11,461 nt of DNA. It comes from Cyanobacteriota bacterium. GTDB taxonomy: Bacteria > Cyanobacteriota > Cyanobacteriia > Leptolyngbyales > Leptolyngbyaceae. This document shows, in pieces, positions 5,985-11,461 of this stretch (position 1 is the first letter of the stretch; the number at the start of each line of letters is the position of its first letter). Position numbers and translations under genes: made by a program. The notes beneath the pieces were generated by a model. The model made no database searches and was not told the origin of the DNA. It worked only from the letters and a program-made list of their open reading frames with translations. The stretch covers positions 1 through 11,461 of the forward strand of contig JAIXVO010000244.1 of assembly GCA_027482985.1 (NCBI GenBank). The letters are read 5' to 3'.

Positions 5985-7160
5985 ATGGCGGGGCAAATTT
6001 TAGGCGATCGCTATCAGGTGGAGCGCCAACTGGGCACACAAACGGGACGCTGGACATTATTAACCCGCGATCTCCAGACGCAGGAACGGGTGGTGGTGAA
6101 GTTGCTGTTTGTGGATGATCAGGTGGAGTGGGATGACCTGAAACTGTTTGAGCGGGAAGTCGAGATTCTCAAATCTCTCTCCCATCCGTCGATTCCCCGC
6201 TATTTGGGCTATTTTGAGCAAGTGTTGCCGAATGCGAAAGCACTGGCGCTGATCCAAACCTATGTGGAAGGCAAATCGCTGGAGCAATGTTTGCAGCAGG
6301 GACGGTTGTTTAACGAAGCGGAAGCGAAACAACTGGCGAAAGCGTTACTCAACATCCTGGCTTATCTGCATGGCCGCAAGCCGCCGATTGTGCATCGGGA
6401 TATTAAACCCAGCAACATTTTGCTGGCCAATCGCCAACTGTACCTGGTGGATTTTGGCTCGGTCAAACAAGTGACGGCGAGTGACTCGACGGCGTTTACG
6501 GTCGTGGGCACTTACGGCTATATGCCTCCCGAACAATTTAGTGGACGAGCGGTGCCGCCGTCGGATTTGTATAGCCTCTCGGCGACGCTGCTGGCGATGA
6601 TTACGGGGACGCATCCCTCTAGCCTGCCGCGCACCGGAACGCGAGTGGATTTCAGCCAAATTCCCAGCATCAGCCCGGAATTTGCGGATTGGTTGGGCTG
6701 GCTCTATGAAGCGAATTTAGAGCGGCGGGCCCGCTCGGTGCAGGATGCGTTGCAAGCGTTGGAACACGGTCGCGCCAGTATTGCCCCGCCGCCCCCGAAG
6801 ATGACGATCGCCCCCGTCCGCAAACCCGCTGAGACGAAGGTAACGCTGACCAAAGAACCGACTTTTCTGGAGATTACGGTGCCGACCCGAATGGGGCAAA
6901 CGCAACTTCAGATTGACCAGAAGCAAATTAGCCTGACGACGAAAACGCTGGGGATCGCTGCGGGTCGGCCCCGCACTTCACCGCGCCAAGCCATTGAGCG
7001 GTTGGAATATGTTAAGGGGGCGATCGCGGAAGATCCGCACATCACCCTGTGGGCGGGAGAACAAAAGTTTGAGTTGAAGGGCACGCCCCCCCTGACGAAA
7101 GCCGAACTGGATTGGCTGGCCTACGAATTATCGGTCTGGTTGAAGTTGCCAGTCAGTTGA
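5985..7160 (+). CDS. Serine/threonine protein kinase (Hanks type) with novel C-terminal domain
   Basis: Residues about 10-265 form a eukaryotic-type kinase domain: Lys39 in VVVKLL, a likely alpha-C Glu in FEREVEIL, the catalytic loop HRDIKPSN (137-144, Asp139), DFG (156-158), GTYGYMPPEQ in the activation segment, and Asp194 in SDLYSLS. All catalytic residues are present. The glycine loop is degenerate (LGTQTGR). After a Pro-rich linker (APPPPKM) comes about 110 residues ending in TKAELDWLAYELSVWLKLP. This tail is not a common sensor (no WD40, TPR or PASTA) and has no membrane segment; I do not recognise it beyond a feeling of having seen ELDWLA.ELS.WL in cyanobacterial proteins. The kinase is likely cytosolic. 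ATG 5985 has GGAGA seven bases upstream. Substrates are unknown; the membrane protein 159 bases downstream is a candidate partner by position only. Confidence 0.9.
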   Translation: MAGQILGDRYQVERQLGTQTGRWTLLTRDLQTQERVVVKLLFVDDQVEWDDLKLFEREVEILKSLSHPSIPRYLGYFEQVLPNAKALALIQTYVEGKSLEQCLQQGRLFNEAEAKQLAKALLNILAYLHGRKPPIVHRDIKPSNILLANRQLYLVDFGSVKQVTASDSTAFTVVGTYGYMPPEQFSGRAVPPSDLYSLSATLLAMITGTHPSSLPRTGTRVDFSQIPSISPEFADWLGWLYEANLERRARSVQDALQALEHGRASIAPPPPKMTIAPVRKPAETKVTLTKEPTFLEITVPTRMGQTQLQIDQKQISLTTKTLGIAAGRPRTSPRQAIERLEYVKGAIAEDPHITLWAGEQKFELKGTPPLTKAELDWLAYELSVWLKLPVS

Positions 7161-7319
7161 GTGTCCTGATCCGTACGCTGGAATTCTGCCGATCAGTGCT
7201 AAAAGTGGGGGGGCGATGGTACCTCTGCTGGGTTGAACTGTGTCAGGGATTACCTGCCAACGGCCTGAATAGTGTAAAGTGCTTGCCAACAATTCATCTC
7301 GTTCGGTTGTTAAAGTCCT

Positions 7320-8465
7320 ATGCGATCGCGGTTTCGTTTTCATTCACCCACCCTCGCACCTGTGCCGACCTCTCAGCAGTTTTTGATCCCCCCGTTTGAG
7401 CGGTTTCGGTTCACGCTGGGCTTTATCCTGGCGACGGGATTGGGCTGGTTTTGCATCTGGCTGGTGTTGCGATCGTCGGTGCAAGATCCGCTGATGCCCG
7501 CGCAGGCGATTCAGCGCGGACTGGGATCGGCGTTGGTGACGGGGCTGGTGTCGGGCTTGGTCGTCAGTGCGATGCAATGGTGGGTGTTGCGTCGTTATCT
7601 GGCGGATTGGCTCTGGATTTTAACGGGCGCTACGGGCTATGTCTTACTCACGGTGTCGTTAGAGGCATCCTGGGGTTGGATTGGGGTGCTCACGACCGCG
7701 CCACCTGTGGTGGATTTCTTTGAAACCCTATCCCCCGCCTGGGTGGTGGTTGCTTCGGGTGGGTTGAGAGTGCTACTGGCAACGGTTTGTGCGTTCTGGT
7801 TGGGCCTCACGCAATGGCTCTTTTTGCGGCGGTATACGCGATCGAATCTGTGGTGGTTGGGGGTTCCGGCGATCGCCGTGTTGCTGTCTTCTAGTTTTGC
7901 GGTGCTGAGTGTGTTGCTGCTGTCGGCGGGGGTGCGGTTGCCACTGGAAACGAATGTGCTGGCAGCGGGCATTTTGGGCACGACGCAAGCGATTTCGTTG
8001 TGTGCGCTGAAAAAGCAGTCGGTGAATCTGGCGCTGCCGGATCACAATTCGTTGTTACGAGCAGCACCAGAAATTTTGGATTATGACCTGGTGCAATCCC
8101 TGGCGCGACAATTGCAGTTTCGCCTGAATAACGCCTGGACGACGGAACATTTGAATGTGGATTCCCTGATCTATCTGGTGGGAGTCACGCAAACGGGGGC
8201 GATCGCCGCCTTTTGCCCGATTAACTATCCGGCGATCGAGCAGTTGCATGAAATTCCGTTACCCGCACTGACTCAAGCCGACGAACCCAAGCATCGGGGG
8301 CAAACTGAACCCCTGGCGCGATTTGAGGTGACTTTTTTGCCGTCCGGCAGTTTACAAATTCATGCCTGGCGGGGCGTGCCGTTGTTTTCAGTGGCGGTCT
8401 CGATGCTGACGCTAGTGTTGACTTCTAGCGCGATCGTCGCGTTTTCAATTGGCTTAACGCGCTAA
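7320..8465 (+). CDS. Multi-pass membrane protein of unknown function with soluble domain
   Basis: I do not recognise this 381-residue protein. Hydrophobic segments lie at roughly 31-50, 67-87, 96-115, 138-160, 178-202, 210-228 and 355-377. A soluble stretch of about 125 residues (231-354) sits between the sixth and seventh. An internal duplication is visible: QWWVLRRYLADWLWI (86-100) and QWLFLRRYTRSNLWW (165-179), each following a Gly-rich helix. The soluble part contains YLVGVTQTGAIAAFCP and FEVTFLPSGSLQIHAW, a beta-rich pattern faintly like TonB C-terminal-type domains; that likeness is a guess. No ribosome binding site is clear before ATG 7320, and an in-frame GTG at 7362 is an alternative. 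It ends 137 bases before rpaA and follows the kinase, so it may be a signalling membrane protein. Confidence 0.75.
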   Translation: MRSRFRFHSPTLAPVPTSQQFLIPPFERFRFTLGFILATGLGWFCIWLVLRSSVQDPLMPAQAIQRGLGSALVTGLVSGLVVSAMQWWVLRRYLADWLWILTGATGYVLLTVSLEASWGWIGVLTTAPPVVDFFETLSPAWVVVASGGLRVLLATVCAFWLGLTQWLFLRRYTRSNLWWLGVPAIAVLLSSSFAVLSVLLLSAGVRLPLETNVLAAGILGTTQAISLCALKKQSVNLALPDHNSLLRAAPEILDYDLVQSLARQLQFRLNNAWTTEHLNVDSLIYLVGVTQTGAIAAFCPINYPAIEQLHEIPLPALTQADEPKHRGQTEPLARFEVTFLPSGSLQIHAWRGVPLFSVAVSMLTLVLTSSAIVAFSIGLTR

Positions 8466-8481
8466 ACCTGCTATCTTTCAT

Positions 8482-8510
8482 TAAGAAATGTGCAAGAATA
8501 TTTTTTCTTA
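8482..8510. terminator. AT-rich hairpin after membrane protein gene
   Basis: TAAGAAA (8482-8488) can pair with TTTCTTA (8504-8510) across a 15-base loop, and a T6 run (8501-8506) lies in the 3' half. It begins 16 bases after the stop codon at 8463-8465 and upstream of the rpaA promoter. The stem is weak and all A/T except one pair, so termination is only a possibility. Confidence 0.25.
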
Positions 8511-8537
8511 GTCATATTGAAATTGTTTTCGTATAAT
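8508..8537 (+). promoter_or_regulatory. Putative sigma-70 promoter of rpaA
   Basis: A perfect TATAAT (8532-8537) lies 65 bases before the start codon in a locally AT-rich stretch that contrasts with the GC-rich surroundings. A weak -35, TTAGTC (8508-8513), is 18 bases upstream. The predicted transcript start near 8544 would give a leader of about 60 bases containing the direct repeat at 8571-8588. Confidence 0.55.
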
Positions 8538-8570
8538 TTTTACGAGGTATTTGTAACTTCTAGATTTTCT

Positions 8571-8590
8571 TTAGTAAACTTCAGTAAACC
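8571..8590. promoter_or_regulatory. 10-base-period direct repeat in rpaA leader (operator candidate)
   Basis: AGTAAAC occurs at 8573-8579 and 8583-8589, exactly one helical turn apart, the layout bound by OmpR/PhoB-type dimers. Read on the minus strand, 8571-8588 gives TTTACTGA-AG-TTTACTAA. This fits the RpaB-binding HLR1 consensus (G/T)TTACA(T/A)(T/A)-N2-repeat at 13 of 16 defined positions. Its place downstream of the TATAAT box would suit repression. Binding by RpaB or by RpaA itself is inferred. Confidence 0.45.
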
Positions 8591-8602
8591 TTACCCCTGT
8601 GA

Positions 8603-9346
8603 ATGATGCCTCGTATACTCGTCATCGACGATGACCCAGCAATCTCTGAGTTAGTTGCCGTCAATTTGGAAATGGCTGGCTACGATGTAAGTCAGGCTCC
8701 AGACGGGATCAAGGGTCAGGCGATGGCTTTACAGCTCCAGCCCGATCTGGTGATGCTCGATCTGATGCTGCCCAAAGTGGACGGTTTTACGGTGTGCCAG
8801 CGGTTGCGCCGAGATGAACGCACTGCCGACATTCCTGTGTTGATGTTGACGGCCTTGGGCCAAACTCAGGATAAGGTCGATGGCTTTAACGCGGGTGCCG
8901 ATGACTATCTGACAAAACCGTTTGAAATTGAAGAAATGTTGGCGCGGGTGCGAGCTTTGTTGCGCCGGACGGATCGGATTCCGCAGGCTGCCAAGCATAG
9001 TGAAATTCTCAACTACGGGCCGTTAACCTTGGTGCCGGAACGGTTTGAGGCGATCTGGTTCGATCGCACCGTGAAGCTAACCCATCTGGAATTTGAATTG
9101 CTGCACTGTCTGTTGCAGCGGCATGGTCAAACGGTGTCCCCCAGCGAGATCTTGAAAGAGGTGTGGGGCTACGATCCGAATGATGATATTGAAACGATTC
9201 GGGTGCATGTGCGCCATCTCCGCACCAAGCTAGAACCCGATCCGCGCCATCCCCGCTACATTAAAACTGTCTACGGGGCGGGCTACTGTCTGGAGCTACC
9301 GGCGACGACGGCGGAAGCCGACAGTCCCGACTCGCTGGCGGGTTAA
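8603..9346 (+). CDS. rpaA: Response regulator RpaA (OmpR family, clock/light output)
   Basis: This is a 247-residue OmpR-type response regulator. In Synechococcus, RpaA is phosphorylated by SasA under control of the KaiABC clock, is dephosphorylated through CikA, and activates night-time genes; it was first linked to phycobilisome coupling to photosystems. The receiver domain (about 3-120) has the acidic triad Asp9-Asp11, phospho-acceptor Asp53 in LDLMLP, Thr in MLTAL and Lys in TKPFE. The winged-helix DNA-binding domain (about 140-232) ends in [11 protein letters not shown]. Asp53 is the residue number reported for Synechococcus RpaA. The linker [18 protein letters not shown] and [17 protein letters not shown] match RpaA as I remember it and clearly differ from RpaB. 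Two ATG codons in tandem (8603, 8606) are both possible starts, and no Shine-Dalgarno is visible. SasA is not in the window. The acyltransferase follows after only 6 bases. Confidence 0.88.
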   Translation: MMPRILVIDDDPAISELVAVNLEMAGYDVSQAPDGIKGQAMALQLQPDLVMLDLMLPKVDGFTVCQRLRRDERTADIPVLMLTALGQTQDKVDGFNAGADDYLTKPFEIEEMLARVRALLRRTDRIPQAAKHSEILNYGPLTLVPERFEAIWFDRTVKLTHLEFELLHCLLQRHGQTVSPSEILKEVWGYDPNDDIETIRVHVRHLRTKLEPDPRHPRYIKTVYGAGYCLELPATTAEADSPDSLAG

Positions 9347-9352
9347 TCCGGC

Positions 9353-10426
9353 TTGTTACCCGTGTCGGACAGGCAATCAGTGCAGTGTTCTGAGTCAGGC
9401 TCTCCTTCCAATGTGGCTTACCAGTTTGGCTGGTTTGATCGGTTTTGTTTGGCCTATCCCCCCGGCTGGCTGATCCTGTTTAACCGTCACTGGCAGCATT
9501 ACAAGCCCGATCCCCAGGGCTGGCGCTGGAGTGAATACCCGTTGTTTCTACTGCCGGGTGGTTTTTATCTAGCGGTCGTGATTCGGTGGTTGCGGTTGGC
9601 TTGGCGGCGATCGCGGGGTATCCCACGGCCCGCTCCCGCTGGTGTGGATACGGATTATCAGCGAGCGTTTCGCGATGAAATCCTGACGCCGATTGTGCAG
9701 CGCTATTTTCGGGCAGAACTGGATGGTCTCGCAGCCTTACCCCCGCAGGAACCGCTGATGATCACGCTGAACCATGCCGGGATGTGTTTTCCGTGGGATT
9801 TTTTGTGTCTGGCCTGGTTGTTGCGCGAACATCGGGACTGGTGGGTGCAACCGCTGGCACATCCGTTATTTTTTGATCATCCCTGGTTGCAATGGTGGTT
9901 ACCCGCTGGTTGGGCGGCATGTTTGGGGGCGGTGCGGGCGGAGGCAACCAGTTTTGAAGCGGCGATCGCCCAGCAGCGGGTGATGATTTATGCGCCGGAA
10001 GGATGGCGCGGGTTGGCGAAGGGCTGGCAGCAGCGGTACCAGTTAGCGAAGTTTGATTCCAGTTTTGTGCAGTTGAGTTGTCGGTATCGGGTGCCGATTT
10101 TGCCTGTGATTTGTATGGGCAGTGAATGGTTGCATCCGTTTGCGGGTAATTTGCGGTGGGTGGCGCGCTGGGTGCAGATGCCGATGTTTCCAATGTCGCC
10201 GCTGATTCCCATCTTTGCGCTGTTTCCCTCGATGGGAATTTGGGCGAACCGCAGCCGTTTGCGATACTATTTACAACCGGTTTGGCGACCCTGGGAAGAA
10301 GGGGCGATCGCGCCGCCCGTCAGCCCTCGCAGTTACCGTCATCAATTGGCGCAAGGGTTGCGATCGCGCCTGCAAACAACGATTAATACCTTGCGGCATC
10401 CATCATCCGCTGAGAAATTGCCCTAA
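9353..10426 (+). CDS. PlsC-like lysophospholipid/diacylglycerol acyltransferase family protein
   Basis: The protein should transfer an acyl group from acyl-CoA or acyl-ACP to a glycerolipid or similar hydroxyl. From TTG 9353 it has 357 residues. The acyltransferase core runs from about 134 to 300: NHAGMCFPWDF (His141 to Asp149) is the catalytic motif I, in the longer H-X7-D spacing seen in the MGAT-like branch and not the H-X4-D of PlsC. YAPEGWRG (Pro215-Gly217) is the PEG motif, and VPILPVICMGSEWL is the last core strand. A hydrophobic stretch at 64-84 could anchor it in a membrane. The start is uncertain: TTG 9353 or GTG 9362 lie just after the rpaA stop, and GTG 9413 is a later option; none has a good ribosome binding site. 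Translational coupling to rpaA is plausible. The substrate (wax ester, triacylglycerol or membrane lipid) is unknown. Confidence 0.8.
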   Translation: MLPVSDRQSVQCSESGSPSNVAYQFGWFDRFCLAYPPGWLILFNRHWQHYKPDPQGWRWSEYPLFLLPGGFYLAVVIRWLRLAWRRSRGIPRPAPAGVDTDYQRAFRDEILTPIVQRYFRAELDGLAALPPQEPLMITLNHAGMCFPWDFLCLAWLLREHRDWWVQPLAHPLFFDHPWLQWWLPAGWAACLGAVRAEATSFEAAIAQQRVMIYAPEGWRGLAKGWQQRYQLAKFDSSFVQLSCRYRVPILPVICMGSEWLHPFAGNLRWVARWVQMPMFPMSPLIPIFALFPSMGIWANRSRLRYYLQPVWRPWEEGAIAPPVSPRSYRHQLAQGLRSRLQTTINTLRHPSSAEKLP

Positions 10427-10450
10427 ATCTATTTGAGTGAAAGCTGTCCT

Positions 10451-11461
10451 ATGTCTGAGTCTCCTGTGTCTACCGATCGCCCCACCAGTACTACGTCCCA
10501 TGCGTTGCCGTTGCCGAGTGGCAATGTGCAGTATCAGGCGATCGCGGGTTGGCAACCGTTGTATGAGCGGGAGCAGGCGATCGCGGAAATTTTTCATGTG
10601 GCTTATCTGGCGACGGGGGTAGAGTCGCGATCGCGACCATTGACGTTTGTGTTCAATGGGGGGCCAGGGGCGGCTTCAGCCTATTTGCATATGGGGGCGT
10701 TAGGGCCGAAGCGGGTGGTATTTGGGGATCAGGGGACGTTACCGCCGCCGCCAGTGGATGTGGTGGACAATCTGGAAAGTTGGTTGAGTTTTACGGATCT
10801 GGTGTTTATTGATCCGGTGGGGACGGGGTTTAGTCGGGCGGTGCCAGCGGCGAAGGGGGAGGGCAAGCCGGAGGAGCCGAAGCCAGCGGATAAGCCGGAG
10901 GAACGGGAAACGGAATTTTGGGAAGTGGAGCGGGACTTAAAAGCGTTAGCGGAATTTATTCAAATCTTTCTGTCGAAATATAATCGCTGGTTGTCTCCGG
11001 TTTTCATCGCAGGCGAAAGTTATGGCGGGTTTCGGGTGGCAAAACTGGCGCGGAAGTTGCAACAAGATTTTGGGGTGGGATTATCGGGAGCGATTATTAT
11101 TTCCCCGGTGTTGGAGTTCAGCTTGCTGGAAGGGACGGATTATAACGTGACTGCCTGGGCGACGCTCTTGCCTTCGATGGCAGCAGCGGCAGTGCAGCAT
11201 CAACGGGTGGCGGCGATCGGCGGGACGCTGTTAAGCCATCGGGCGGCGGCGGAACAGTTTGCCCGCCAAACGTTGGTGCCGTTGCTGGCGTTGGGGGAAA
11301 TGGCGGATGGGGAGGAGCGGCAACAGGCGTTTCAGCAGATGGCGGCGTTGATTGGCCTCCCGGTGGAGTTGATTGCTCAGAAGGGCGGGCGGATCGGAAT
11401 TGAGGTGTTTGCGCGGGAGTTGTTACGCGACCAGCAACAGATTGTGGGGTTGTATGATGCG
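10451..11461 (+). CDS. Serine carboxypeptidase-like protein (peptidase S10), 3'-truncated
   Basis: The frame is open from ATG 10451 to the window end (337 codons), so the C-terminus is missing. Serine carboxypeptidases remove C-terminal residues and have the alpha/beta-hydrolase fold. Seen here: the oxyanion-hole motif FNGGPGAAS (68-76), DPVGTGFSRA (121-130), and the nucleophile in GESYGG (188-193, Ser190). The catalytic Asp and His should lie beyond the window edge. S10 enzymes are usually about 450-500 residues, so roughly a third is missing. Eukaryotic and many bacterial members are exported, but this N-terminus (MSESPVSTDRPTST) shows no signal peptide, suggesting a cytosolic enzyme if the start is right. 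A Lys/Glu/Pro-rich charged stretch (135-156) interrupts the fold after GTGFSRA. The start is 24 bases after the acyltransferase stop, with only a weak ribosome binding site. Confidence 0.85.
   Translation, partial: MSESPVSTDRPTSTTSHALPLPSGNVQYQAIAGWQPLYEREQAIAEIFHVAYLATGVESRSRPLTFVFNGGPGAASAYLHMGALGPKRVVFGDQGTLPPPPVDVVDNLESWLSFTDLVFIDPVGTGFSRAVPAAKGEGKPEEPKPADKPEERETEFWEVERDLKALAEFIQIFLSKYNRWLSPVFIAGESYGGFRVAKLARKLQQDFGVGLSGAIIISPVLEFSLLEGTDYNVTAWATLLPSMAAAAVQHQRVAAIGGTLLSHRAAAEQFARQTLVPLLALGEMADGEERQQAFQQMAALIGLPVELIAQKGGRIGIEVFARELLRDQQQIVGLYDA

Noticed and set aside
7112..7399. Plus-strand 95-residue frame across the kinase-membrane protein gap
   Set aside because: It overlaps the ends of both flanking genes in another frame and shows no ribosome binding site, composition or motif supporting a gene.
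8603..9346. Assignment as RpaB or PhoB
   Set aside because: The linker and DNA-binding domain read as RpaA ([27 protein letters not shown]) and differ from the RpaB sequence I remember; no PhoR or phosphate genes are adjacent.

Overview
The window looks like a chromosomal segment of a cyanobacterium. The octamer GCGATCGC (HIP1) occurs more than twenty times, in genes and gaps alike. There is a very close match to the cyanobacterial clock/light response regulator RpaA. Cyanobacterial-style interspersed repeats fill the gaps: heptamer tandem repeats and GAGACG...CGTCTC palindromes. I cannot name the genus. No rRNA, tRNA, CRISPR array, transposase or phage gene is visible. All calls rest on reading motifs by eye and on family knowledge; no database search was run.

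Left part (1-4221): the 3' end of a WD40 beta-propeller gene (+ strand) runs toward a purine-breakdown group. On the - strand lie hpxO (FAD urate hydroxylase) and, after it, uraH (5-hydroxyisourate hydrolase). Divergent from hpxO on the + strand is an 8-oxoguanine deaminase. Together they would convert 8-oxoguanine to urate, then 5-hydroxyisourate, then OHCU, without xanthine dehydrogenase. The next enzyme (OHCU decarboxylase, UraD) is not in the window.

Middle (4222-8465): a 376-base gap filled with degenerate palindromic repeats precedes an FAD amine oxidase of the polyamine-oxidase type. Next come a Ser/Thr protein kinase with an unrecognised C-terminal domain and a seven-segment membrane protein of unknown function with an internal QW...LRRY duplication. 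All three are on the + strand but are separated by gaps of about 95 and 160 bases, so one operon is not assured.

Right part (8466-11461): an AT-rich promoter region with a TATAAT box and a 10-base-period direct repeat leads into rpaA. Only 6 bases after rpaA comes a PlsC-like acyltransferase, then 24 bases later a serine carboxypeptidase (S10 family) cut by the window edge. The three may be co-transcribed.

The most notable features are the compact 8-oxoguanine-to-OHCU gene group, the same-orientation repeat modules bracketing hpxO, the fold-back heptamer repeat between hpxO and the deaminase gene, and the operator-like repeat in the rpaA leader.
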